This document shows, one piece after another, positions 52,091-59,587 of a stretch of 64,000 nucleotides of DNA. The DNA comes from Pseudomonas sp. PB101 (lineage in GTDB: Bacteria; Pseudomonadota; Gammaproteobacteria; Pseudomonadales; Pseudomonadaceae). The first letter of the stretch is position 1; each line of letters begins with the position of its first letter. Location: assembly GCF_009764265.1 (NCBI RefSeq), contig NZ_RWIR01000060.1, forward strand, positions 62,001 through 126,000. Direction: 5' to 3'. Under the pieces are notes generated by a model. It had not been told where the DNA came from and did no database searches. It saw only the letters and a list, made by a program, of their open reading frames with translations. Made by a program: the position numbers and the translations under genes.

Positions 52091-52981
52091 TCAGGCAGTA
52101 GCGGTTCGTGCCGGGCGCACTGTGGTTTTGCGCCCGAGCATCACAGTGACGATCACCCCGCCAGCAAACAGCCAGGTAATCGGCTCCACATGTTCTCCGA
52201 AAAACAACGCCGAAAAGGCGATGGTGAAGAAGATCTGCAGCAACTGGATCTGACTGACCCGGGCTATGCCGCCCATGGCCAGCCCGGCGTACCAGGCGAA
52301 GAAGCCGATGAACTGCGAAAACAGCGAGACATAACCGAAGGCCCACCAGGTCTTGGCGGAAATTTCGCCCTGATGTTGCAGCGCCAGGTACACCACTGGG
52401 CCGATCAGCAGCGGCGTCGACAGCACCAGCGCCCAGCAGATCACCTGCCAGCCGCCCATCTCCCTGGCCAACCGGCCCCCCTCGGCGTAGCCCAATCCGC
52501 CCACGGCAATGGCGCCGAGCATCAGCAAGTCACCGGCCTGAATGCTGCCGGCGCCGCTGATCAGTGCATAACCGAGCATCAGCGCGCTACCCAGTGCGGC
52601 GCAGGCCCAGAAGGCTTTCGAAGGCCGTTCATGGGACAGCCATGCGGCGTACAGCGCCACGCACAGCGGCTGCAGACCGTTGACCAGCGCACCGTGAGAC
52701 GCCGGCAAGGTTTGCATGGCCCAGGCCGACAACACCGGAAAACCGAGGATCACCCCGGCCATCACCAGCGTCAGGCCTTTTACCTGTTTCCAGGTTGGCC
52801 ATTTTTCCCGGCGCCAGAGCAACAGCAACGCGGCCGGAACCGCCGCAAACAATGCCCGGCCCAGGCCGTTGAGCAGCGGGTGGAGTTCCTGCACGACGAT
52901 CCGCGTGAAGGGCAGGGTGAGGCTGAAGATCACAACGCCGAGCAGGCCCAGGGCCATGCCGGTGTTTTCGCGCGAGGACAT
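52091..52981 (-). CDS. EamA-family (DMT) exporter
   Basis: This 296-residue drug/metabolite transporter has ten hydrophobic helices in two EamA repeats (GLLGVVIFSLTLPFTRIVV at the start; GGVIVTVMLGRK near the end). Family members export amino acids, metabolites or drugs; the substrate is unknown. It starts MSSRENTGMALG at 52981 with no clear ribosome site. It reads leftward, alone, into a REP pair. Confidence 0.85.
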   Translation of the reverse strand: MSSRENTGMALGLLGVVIFSLTLPFTRIVVQELHPLLNGLGRALFAAVPAALLLLWRREKWPTWKQVKGLTLVMAGVILGFPVLSAWAMQTLPASHGALVNGLQPLCVALYAAWLSHERPSKAFWACAALGSALMLGYALISGAGSIQAGDLLMLGAIAVGGLGYAEGGRLAREMGGWQVICWALVLSTPLLIGPVVYLALQHQGEISAKTWWAFGYVSLFSQFIGFFAWYAGLAMGGIARVSQIQLLQIFFTIAFSALFFGEHVEPITWLFAGGVIVTVMLGRKTTVRPARTATA

Positions 52982-53091
52982 GATGGCAACCAGAATCGTG
53001 GGTGATGGGGGATGTCGTTATATAGCCATAAACCTGGTGAAAGCCGCTGTTACAGCTAGGTGCAGAGTTATCCGTACAGTTTGAGGCCGCC

Positions 53092-53117
53092 ATCGCGGGC
53101 AAGCCACGCTCCCACAG
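53092..53117. repeat. Single REP element
   Basis: One ATCGCGGGCAAGCC...CTCCCACAG element with a one-base insertion in the stem; it has no inverted partner nearby. Confidence 0.7.
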
Positions 53118-53213
53118 GTCCTGTGTTCAGGTAGTAGCCGGTTGTTACCCGCCCAGCTGGATAAGGACTACCTTGAATACTCCTGCACGCCCACTTCCAG
53201 AGGAGTCCTCCCC

Positions 53214-53795
53214 ATGGCTGCGAAAAAAATTCTGATGCTGGTCGGTGATTACGTCGAAGACTATGAAGTGATGGTGCCGTTCCAGGCGCTGCTGATGGTC
53301 GGCCACACGGTACACGCCGTTTGCCCGGACAAGACCGCCGGCCAGACCGTGCGCACGGCGATCCATGACTTTGAGGGTGACCAGACCTACAGTGAAAAAC
53401 CCGGTCACCTGTTTGCCCTGAACTTCGATTTCGCCAAGGTCGACGCCGCCGATTATGACGCCGTGCTGATTCCGGGCGGCCGTGCGCCGGAGTACCTGCG
53501 CCTGAACGAAAAGGTCCTGGAGCTGGTGCGCGCATTCGACAAGGCCGGCAAACCGATCGCCGCCGTGTGCCATGGCGCGCAGTTGCTGGCGGCAGCGGGT
53601 GTTCTCGAAGGTCGTGAATGCAGCGCCTATCCGGCCTGCGCTCCGGAAGTGCGCCTGGCGGGCGGTACGTATATCGAAATCCCGGTGACGGACGGCCATG
53701 TTCAGGGCAATCTGGCCACGGCGCCGGCCTGGCCTGCGCACCCGAACTGGCTGGCCGGTTTCCTGGGGTTGCTGGGTACCAAAATCACGTTGTAA
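53214..53795 (+). CDS. DJ-1/PfpI-family protein (YhbO-like)
   Basis: This 193-residue protein starts at 53214 behind AGAGGAG. The nucleophile elbow is AAVCHGAQLL with Cys119-His120, and an acidic residue in VEDYEVMVPF completes the usual triad. Family members act as stress-protective glyoxalase/deglycase-type enzymes or chaperones; true proteolysis is doubtful. It is followed after nine bases by a ribbon-helix-helix gene. Confidence 0.88.
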   Translation: MAAKKILMLVGDYVEDYEVMVPFQALLMVGHTVHAVCPDKTAGQTVRTAIHDFEGDQTYSEKPGHLFALNFDFAKVDAADYDAVLIPGGRAPEYLRLNEKVLELVRAFDKAGKPIAAVCHGAQLLAAAGVLEGRECSAYPACAPEVRLAGGTYIEIPVTDGHVQGNLATAPAWPAHPNWLAGFLGLLGTKITL

Positions 53796-53803
53796 CGAGG
53801 GAC

Positions 53804-54115
53804 ATGCCCATGTGCGAGCTGTACGTCAAAGCCGACCCGATTCTGTACGAATCACGCTCGCGCTCACTGCGCATCTGCGGGGTGGTCACCACCCTGCGGC
53901 TGGAAAACCAGTTTTGGGACATCCTCAGCGAAATCGCCGAGGTTGATGGCATGACCACCAACCAGTTGATCGCCAAGCTGTATGAAGAGGTGATGGACTA
54001 TCGCGGCGAGGTGGTCAATTTCGCTTCGTTCCTGCGGGTCAGTTGCACGCGGTACCTGAGTCAGCGGCGCACGTCGGCGCCGGAGTTGTCGGTGGTGCGG
54101 GCAGTGGTGAAGTAG
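53804..54115 (+). CDS. Ribbon-helix-helix domain protein
   Basis: This 103-residue protein starts MPMCELYVKADPILYESRSR at 53804. The segment SLRICGVVTTLRLENQFWDI followed by GMTTNQLIAKLYEEVM fits a ribbon-helix-helix DNA-binding fold of the RHH_4 kind. The C-terminal part is NFASFLRVSCTRYL. Targets are unknown. It is close to the DJ-1/PfpI gene and probably in the same transcript. Confidence 0.75.
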   Translation: MPMCELYVKADPILYESRSRSLRICGVVTTLRLENQFWDILSEIAEVDGMTTNQLIAKLYEEVMDYRGEVVNFASFLRVSCTRYLSQRRTSAPELSVVRAVVK

Positions 54116-54137
54116 TCAAAACTGCGTCGACCCCATC

Positions 54138-54212
54138 GTCGGAACGCCGCCCGGAGCAAGCCCGCTCCCACAGGGATCACGCTGAACCTGTGGGAGCGGG
54201 CTTGCCCGCGAT
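54138..54212. repeat. REP pair with a variant left arm
   Basis: The left unit reads GTCGGAACGCCGCCCGGAGC, then AAGCCCGCTCCCACAG; the right unit (54188-54212) is a normal REP. The same 21-nt left block (ending GAGCA) occurs again at 57181-57201. Confidence 0.8.
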
Positions 54213-54294
54213 GGGGCCGGTACAGGCGACAGAAACATCAGGCTGGTCTTTACTGTGATGCGCATTACCTCTCAATCGCCAAGGAGAAAACAGC

Positions 54295-54639
54295 ATGTCC
54301 GGATGGTATGAAGTGAGCAAAAGCAGCAATGGCCAGTTCAGGTTCGTCCTCAAGGCGGCCAACGCCGAGACCATTCTGACCAGCGAGCTGTACACCACCC
54401 ACGCCGCCGCCGACAAAGGCATCGCCTCGGTCCAGGCCAACAGCCCGCTGGATGAGCGCTACGAGAAGAAAACCACCAAGGATGGCCATCCGTATTTCAA
54501 CCTCAAGGCCGGTAACCACGAGATCATCGGCAGCAGCGAGGCCTATGCCTCTGCTGCCGCCATGGAGAAAGGTATCGCCAGCGTGAAGGCCAACGGCTCG
54601 ACGACGGTGATCAAGGACAAGACCTTGCCGGTGCTTTGA
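54295..54639 (+). CDS. YegP-family (DUF1508) protein, two repeats
   Basis: The 114 residues contain two copies of the DUF1508 unit: GWYEVSKSSNGQFRFVLKAA ... KGIASVQAN, then HPYFNLKAGNHEIIGSSEAY ... KGIASVKAN. The protein is small, soluble and basic, with AAGGAG before the start. Function in the family is unknown. A single-gene unit between two REP pairs. Confidence 0.9.
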   Translation: MSGWYEVSKSSNGQFRFVLKAANAETILTSELYTTHAAADKGIASVQANSPLDERYEKKTTKDGHPYFNLKAGNHEIIGSSEAYASAAAMEKGIASVKANGSTTVIKDKTLPVL

Positions 54640-54654
54640 GATCAACACACATCC

Positions 54655-54747
54655 CCTGTGGGAGCGAGCTTGCTCGCGATGAGGCCACCACATTCAACAT
54701 CCATGTTGTCTGATAGGCTGCCATCGCGAGCAAGCTCGCTCCCACAG
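54655..54747. repeat. REP inverted pair
   Basis: Arms of the GTGGGAGCGAGCTTGCTCGC subtype at 54655-54680 and 54723-54747. Confidence 0.85.
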
Positions 54748-54769
54748 TGTTTTTATATACGGCTGGAGA

Positions 54770-55657
54770 TCAGCGCAGGGCCTTCAACAGATCTTGCAAC
54801 TGAGCACAACCGGCCTCACTCAACGGGAACACCGGCAGCCGTGGAGCCCCAACCTCCAGCCCGGTCGCCCGCAAACCCGCCTTGATCGTCGCCGGCAAAC
54901 CACCCTTTAGGATGAAATCCAGCAGCGGCAACTGCCGATAGAACAGCTCGCGTGCCTTGAGCAAATCGTTGGCCAGCACGGCGTCATACAAATCCAGATT
55001 GAGCTGCGGGATCAGGTTCGGCGCCGCCGTGCACCAGCCTTTTGCGCCGGCGGCAAAAGCCTCCAGAGCCAGGGGATTGCAGCCGTTGTAGAACGGCACC
55101 CGGCCTTCGCCCAGGCGTTGCAGTTGGTGCATGCGCTGGATGTCGCCGGTGCTCTCCTTGACCATGGTCACGTTTTCCACGGCGTTGAAAATGCGCAGGA
55201 TCAGGTCCACCGACATGTCGGTACCGCTGGTGGCCGGGTTGTTGTAGAGCATGATCGGCACGCCGATGCTGTCGCCGATGGCGCGGTAATGGGCGAGGAT
55301 TTCCGCTTCGCTGAGCTTCCAGTAGGACGCCGGCAGTACCATCACCACATCGGCACCCTGGGCTTCGGCGAAACGCGCGCGGCGTATCGCCTTGGCGGTG
55401 GTCAGGTCCGACACGCTGACGACGGTGGGCACGCGTTTGGCCACGTGCCTGATGCTGAATTCGCTGACCTGATCCCACTCCGCGTCGCTCAGGTAGGCCC
55501 CTTCGCCGGTGCTGCCCAGCGGTGCGATGGCGTGCACGCCGCCCTCGATCAGACGGTCGATGGAGCGCCCGAGGGCGTCCAGGTCAACGCCTTCGCCATT
55601 GGCGGTAAAAGGCGTGATGGTGTAGCCGATGATGCCGTGAATGTTGGCGGTGGACAT
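54770..55657 (-). CDS. Dihydrodipicolinate-synthase/N-acetylneuraminate-lyase family aldolase
   Basis: This 295-residue TIM-barrel lyase forms a Schiff base. Lys167 (TMVKEST) and Tyr138 (MLYNNPA) are in place, and the GSTGEGAYLSDAEW loop is conserved. True DapA function is unlikely because it sits with a class II aldolase and an XRE-cupin regulator, outside lysine genes. It more likely cleaves or forms a 2-oxo acid in a catabolic route. The start is at 55657 with GGAGAG upstream, 26 bp after the aldolase stop. Confidence 0.85.
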   Translation of the reverse strand: MSTANIHGIIGYTITPFTANGEGVDLDALGRSIDRLIEGGVHAIAPLGSTGEGAYLSDAEWDQVSEFSIRHVAKRVPTVVSVSDLTTAKAIRRARFAEAQGADVVMVLPASYWKLSEAEILAHYRAIGDSIGVPIMLYNNPATSGTDMSVDLILRIFNAVENVTMVKESTGDIQRMHQLQRLGEGRVPFYNGCNPLALEAFAAGAKGWCTAAPNLIPQLNLDLYDAVLANDLLKARELFYRQLPLLDFILKGGLPATIKAGLRATGLEVGAPRLPVFPLSEAGCAQLQDLLKALR

Positions 55658-55683
55658 GGTGTCTCTCCGTTCTATCAATGGGT

Positions 55684-56466
55684 TCAGTTCAGGCAATCGG
55701 CGTGTTCGCGCAGGATCTGCCGGGTGTAGTAGTTGAAAGCGGCGGCGTGGCGTTTGGGCCGGGCAATCCAGTCATGGGCTTCACGGCCCAGCGCGGGGAT
55801 GATCGGCTTGATGGTCCCGGCGCTCATCGCCAGCAGTTGCAGTTTCGCGGCGCGTTCGATCAGTTGCGCGATGACACAGGCTTCCTCGATGGAGCTGCCG
55901 GTGGACAATTGACCATGGTGCGAAAGCAGGATCGCCCGTTTGTCGCCCAGCGCCCCGGCAATCAGTTCGCCTTCTTCGTTGCCCACCGGCACACCCGGCC
56001 AGCCTTCGAGAAACGCGCAGTCGTCATAGAGCGGGCAGAGGTCCATGTGGGAAATCTGCAGCGGCACTTCCAGCATCGACAAGGCCGCAACGTGGGTCGG
56101 ATGAGTGTGGATGATGCAGTTCACATCCGGGCGGGCGCGGTACACCCAGCTGTGAAAACGATTGGCCGGGTTGGGCATGCCGTGGCCTTCGAGCACCTCC
56201 AGGTCTTCGTTGACCAGCAGCAGGTTGCCCGCGCTGATTTCGTCGAAACCCAGGCCCAGTTGTTGAGTGTAGTAAGTGCCGGGTTGCGGACCGCGGGCGG
56301 TGATTTGCCCGGCAAGGCCGGAATCGTGGCCGTGCTCGAACAGGATGCGGCAGGCCAGGGCCAGCTTTTGCCGGACGGTCCACGTATTATCCGCCAGGGT
56401 ATTTTGCATTTGGCTCAGCGCGTGCTTGACCAGTTGCTCTTTGGGCAGTGCTAATGTCTTGGCCAT
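55684..56466 (-). CDS. Class II aldolase/adducin-family protein
   Basis: This 260-residue zinc aldolase-type protein has metal ligands in HTHPTHVAAL and in LLSHHGQLS. The start is the ATG at 56466, giving MAKTLALPKEQLVKHAL. Such enzymes split sugar or hydroxy-acid phosphates, or decarboxylate similar compounds. First gene of a leftward pair with the DapA-like gene, divergent from the XRE-cupin regulator; the intervening operator palindrome suggests control by that protein. Substrate unknown. Confidence 0.83.
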   Translation of the reverse strand: MAKTLALPKEQLVKHALSQMQNTLADNTWTVRQKLALACRILFEHGHDSGLAGQITARGPQPGTYYTQQLGLGFDEISAGNLLLVNEDLEVLEGHGMPNPANRFHSWVYRARPDVNCIIHTHPTHVAALSMLEVPLQISHMDLCPLYDDCAFLEGWPGVPVGNEEGELIAGALGDKRAILLSHHGQLSTGSSIEEACVIAQLIERAAKLQLLAMSAGTIKPIIPALGREAHDWIARPKRHAAAFNYYTRQILREHADCLN

Positions 56467-56539
56467 ATCGGTGTCCTTTGGGTGATTCAATGCACTTTGC
56501 CGCTCACCGGTTCCTCGCAAAGTCGTCGGTGAGTGCAAA

Positions 56540-56573
56540 TGACACTAAAGAGGCTATATGACACTTTGTGTCA
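56540..56573. promoter_or_regulatory. Operator palindrome between aldolase and XRE-cupin genes
   Basis: TGACACTTTGTGTCA (56559-56573) is a perfect inverted repeat with a 3-nt centre, and a further half TGACACT lies at 56540-56546. It lies 47 bp before the regulator start and about 75 bp from the aldolase start. It is a likely binding site for the XRE-cupin protein. Confidence 0.65.
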
Positions 56574-56619
56574 TTAGCAAGGACAAATCGTCGCCTCCTT
56601 GATGGATTAATCGCTCTAC

Positions 56620-57162
56620 ATGTCTATCCGTTTGAAATTACTAAGAAAAAAACTTGGCGTGACCTTGGAAGGCTTGGCCGAACAATCCGGCATGACCAAG
56701 AGTTACCTGTCGAAAGTCGAGCGCGGGCTGAACACCCCGTCGATTGCTGCCGCCCTGAAACTGGCCAAGGCGCTGAACGTGAAGGTCGAGGAATTGTTCA
56801 GCGAAGACAACGTCAGCCTCGACAGCTACAGCCTGGTGCGCAGCCACGAGCGCCAACCTTTGGGCGCCAGCGACAGCAATTCGGGTTACGCGGTGCTGGC
56901 CCATCAGGTCAGCGAACGCAGCCTGTTGCCGTTCATCATTTACCCGCCGGCCGAATTCACCGACAAGACCTTCAAGGAGCATTTGGGCGAGGAGTTTCTG
57001 TTCGTCCACGAAGGGCGGGTGGAAGTGGACTTCATGAACGAACGCGTGCTGCTCGAGCGTGGCGATGCGCTGCACTTCAATGCACAGAAGCCGCACCGGA
57101 TTCGTTCGGTGGGGGAGGTTCAGGCGCAGTTGCTGGTGGTGGTGCATAGCACCGAAGAATGA
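56620..57162 (+). CDS. XRE-cupin transcriptional regulator
   Basis: This 180-residue protein has an N-terminal XRE helix-turn-helix (MSIRLKLLRKKLGVTLEGLA, then SGMTKSYLSKVERGLNTPSI, residues 1-45). A C-terminal cupin barrel follows (LGEEFLFVHEGRVEVDF, RGDALHFNAQKPHRIRSVG), which normally binds a small ligand. Such regulators usually control an adjacent catabolic operon. Here that would be the divergent aldolase/DapA-like pair, with the TGACAC palindrome as operator. Confidence 0.88.
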   Translation: MSIRLKLLRKKLGVTLEGLAEQSGMTKSYLSKVERGLNTPSIAAALKLAKALNVKVEELFSEDNVSLDSYSLVRSHERQPLGASDSNSGYAVLAHQVSERSLLPFIIYPPAEFTDKTFKEHLGEEFLFVHEGRVEVDFMNERVLLERGDALHFNAQKPHRIRSVGEVQAQLLVVVHSTEE

Positions 57163-57180
57163 GTTGACCTTAAAAGCTTC

Positions 57181-57256
57181 GTCGGAACGCCGCCCGGAGC
57201 AGGCTCGCTCCCACATTGGAATGCATTACCCCTGTGGGAGCGAGCTTGCTCGCGAT
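57181..57256. repeat. REP pair with a variant left arm
   Basis: GTCGGAACGCCGCCCGGAGC precedes an AGGCTCGCTCCCACA end; the right unit (57232-57256) is a normal GTGGGAGCGAGC type. It shares its 21-nt block with 54138-54158. Confidence 0.8.
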
Positions 57257-57275
57257 AGCGGTAGCCGCGTCGCCG

Positions 57276-58295
57276 CTAAACCTCGACCGGAACCGTGAGC
57301 TTCGGGCCACCCAACGCATGGCTCTTCGAATCAAAAAACCGCAGCTCGACCCCCGTCCCCTCAAACACTTTCGCGTAGTGCCGCTTCTGGTGCTGGATGA
57401 ACGCCTTGCTGCGCGGGTAGATCGAGATCGCCACTACCTGCGGCTTCGCCAGGCGCAAGGCATGGATGATGTGGCTGTCCTGCTCGCCCAGCGCATGGCC
57501 GAAGATGCACAGCGCCTGGCCGTGACCGAGCAGTTGCTCGTAGCAGAACGACAGATAGTCCGAGCTGCGAATGGTCTTGAGCTTGTCCGCGCTCGGCCCT
57601 TCGTTGACGAACAGCGGCACGTCGTCGAGGGTCTTGATCGTGTTGTTGATGGCGAAATTGCCCAGCAAGGTGCCCTCGGTCGACATCAGCTTGCGCGCCG
57701 TGCCGTCCTGGTTGCGCACCAGGTGCAGACCACCGTGCAGGTACAGCAAGCGGGTCTTGTCGGTGGCCGTGGCGCTCAGGTCGAAAGCCGGTTCGGCACC
57801 CTGGAACAGATCGGTGATCGCCTCGGGCTGCTGTTGCACGGCCCAGTAATTGAGCAGGTCGTAATTGGTGGTGAACACCGTGCGATAGCGGGCCAGTTCC
57901 TGATTGATCGTCGCCAGCGTCGAAGGCACCACCAGCCGCCACGGGATATGCAGCGCATGCACGCTGTTGATCAGCGCTTCCTTGATCGCGTAGTAGCGAT
58001 TGCGCGGCGCGGCGGAGCTGACGGCCAGGGCCTTGTTGACCCGGCTGGTGGTTTTCAGGGCGCTCAGTACCTGCTCGAAACTGCGCGTCTGCAGCGCATC
58101 GAACACGCTCAGCTCGGACGGGCTCAGGGGTTTTTCTTCAACGGTGCGGGCGTTTTCGAACAGCGACTCGTAGCCGAAATCGTCCCACACCGCGCGGCTG
58201 GCGCCGTTGCCCACCAGCAAGCCACTGAACGAAGCGGTGTTGCGCAAGGCGTTCCAGTCTTCAAGTTGGGCGTCGACATCCTGGAAATCGGTCAT
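57276..58295 (-). CDS. DUF4917 protein with SIR2-like features
   Basis: This 339-residue soluble protein has motifs spaced as in SIR2-like NAD-binding domains: GLLVGNGAS at 25-33, FTTNYD at 141-146, LYLHGGLH at 184-191, and FGHALGEQDSHI near 265. I recognise the family as DUF4917, of unknown biochemical function. SIR2-like domains occur in sirtuins and in anti-phage NADases, but no partner gene (TIR, Argonaute, HerA, Thoeris) is adjacent. Its neighbours are a REP pair and a divergent LysR gene. Its start is at 58295. Confidence 0.75.
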   Translation of the reverse strand: MTDFQDVDAQLEDWNALRNTASFSGLLVGNGASRAVWDDFGYESLFENARTVEEKPLSPSELSVFDALQTRSFEQVLSALKTTSRVNKALAVSSAAPRNRYYAIKEALINSVHALHIPWRLVVPSTLATINQELARYRTVFTTNYDLLNYWAVQQQPEAITDLFQGAEPAFDLSATATDKTRLLYLHGGLHLVRNQDGTARKLMSTEGTLLGNFAINNTIKTLDDVPLFVNEGPSADKLKTIRSSDYLSFCYEQLLGHGQALCIFGHALGEQDSHIIHALRLAKPQVVAISIYPRSKAFIQHQKRHYAKVFEGTGVELRFFDSKSHALGGPKLTVPVEV

Positions 58296-58426
58296 TGCGG
58301 TCTTCGTCTCACGGCAAAAGGTCTGTGGGCGGCGACTTTATCACGACCGGGCGCCCGACCACGGTACGACGCGGGCGAACAACGTTATGCTGCGACTTCG
58401 TCCGCGCCGACTTCGCCGAGTACCCG

Positions 58427-59335
58427 ATGCTGCAAAAAAGCCTGATCCGCCGTCTCGACCTGATCACTCTGCAACTGTTCGTCGCCGTCCATGAAGAAGG
58501 CACGCTGACCCGTGCCGCCTCGCGCGAAGCGATCGCCGTCTCGGCGGCGAGCAAGCGCCTGATGGAGCTGGAGGAGGCGCTGGGCATCAGCCTGTTTGTG
58601 CGCCAGGCCAAGGGCATGTCGCTGACGCCGGCCGGTGAAACCCTGCTGCACCATGCCCGGCAGATGTTGTTCAACGTCGAGAAAATGGGCCTTGAACTGG
58701 GTGAGCACAGCCACGGTGTGCGCGGCTATGTGCGGATGCTCGCCAACCTGTCGGCGATCATTCAGTTTTTACCCGAGGACCTGCGGGACTTTTCCGAGCG
58801 CCACCCACAGGTCAAGACCGACCTCGAAGAACGCCCCAGCGCAGGGGTGATCCAGGGCGTGCTCGACGGGGTGGCCGACCTCGGCATCTGTTCCATCGAC
58901 AGTGACATCAAGGGCCTGCACAGCGTGCTGTACCGCCAGGACAAACTGGTGGTGCTGATGCCGCCCGATCATCCATTGGCGAACCGCTCGAGCGTGGCCT
59001 TCGCCGATACGCTGCAGAGCGATTACGTCGGGCTGCATGCCGCCAGTTCGATCAACATGCGTACCCATGCGGCGGCCCGCGAAGCCGGCAAGGTGCTGCG
59101 GGTGCGCATCCATGTGCCGGGGTTCGATGCCATGTGCCGCATGGTCCAGGCCAACATGGGCATCGGCGTCCTGCCACAGCGGGCCTATGAATTGTTTGGC
59201 CGGGCACTGGGTTTGCACGCGGTGCCGTTGACGGACGAATGGTCGGACCGGGCGTTGATCCTGGTGGTGCGCGATGAGGCGTTATTGTCGCCGGTGAGCC
59301 GGATGTTGTTTGAGCATTTGCGGGGTTCAGCCTGA
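58427..59335 (+). CDS. LysR-family transcriptional regulator
   Basis: This 302-residue LysR protein starts at the ATG at 58427 (MLQKSLIRRLDLITLQLFVA). Winged HTH: GTLTRAASREAIAVSAASKRLMELEEALGISLFVR. Effector domain with VRMLANLSAIIQFLPEDLRDF and a DLGICSIDSDI segment. It lies 250 bp upstream of the CoA-transferase gene in the same direction and probably controls it through the 59485-59505 palindrome. Ligand unknown. Confidence 0.88.
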   Translation: MLQKSLIRRLDLITLQLFVAVHEEGTLTRAASREAIAVSAASKRLMELEEALGISLFVRQAKGMSLTPAGETLLHHARQMLFNVEKMGLELGEHSHGVRGYVRMLANLSAIIQFLPEDLRDFSERHPQVKTDLEERPSAGVIQGVLDGVADLGICSIDSDIKGLHSVLYRQDKLVVLMPPDHPLANRSSVAFADTLQSDYVGLHAASSINMRTHAAAREAGKVLRVRIHVPGFDAMCRMVQANMGIGVLPQRAYELFGRALGLHAVPLTDEWSDRALILVVRDEALLSPVSRMLFEHLRGSA

Positions 59336-59362
59336 TAGTTCTCGGCTGAATGGGCTGGCCTC

Positions 59363-59453
59363 ATCGCGGGCAAGCCCGCTCCCACAATGGGTGATGTGAA
59401 GCACAAATTGTGCGAACACTGAAGATCCCTGTGGGAGCGGGCTTGCCCGCGAT
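59363..59453. repeat. REP inverted pair
   Basis: Facing copies of the GTGGGAGCGGGCTTGCCCGC subtype between the LysR gene and the catabolic operon. Confidence 0.85.
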
Positions 59454-59484
59454 GACGGACTACAGATCGCGATGATCTCCCCGA

Positions 59485-59505
59485 GCGTTCGCATTTCGCG
59501 AACGC
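59485..59505. promoter_or_regulatory. LysR-type operator candidate before the CoA-transferase operon
   Basis: GCGTTCGC-attTC-GCGAACGC is a perfect 8-bp inverted repeat with a 5-nt centre; it includes a T-N11-A pattern (TCGCATTTCGCGA). It lies 83-103 bp before the ATG of the first gene. Confidence 0.6.
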
Positions 59506-59587
59506 CCGTTGCCAACTGAAGGTTGGATTCCCGAGCCCCCCGTCCTCTAGCCTTGGCACATATTCCAAGAACAAGAGGTACCCCGCG

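Noticed and set aside
54770..55657. Lysine-pathway dapA
   Set aside because: The family fits, but the neighbours (class II aldolase, XRE-cupin regulator) and operator indicate a catabolic paralogue.
57276..59335. A multi-gene defence island around the SIR2-like gene
   Set aside because: No nuclease, helicase, TIR, reverse transcriptase or toxin-antitoxin gene is adjacent; the neighbours are metabolic and regulatory.
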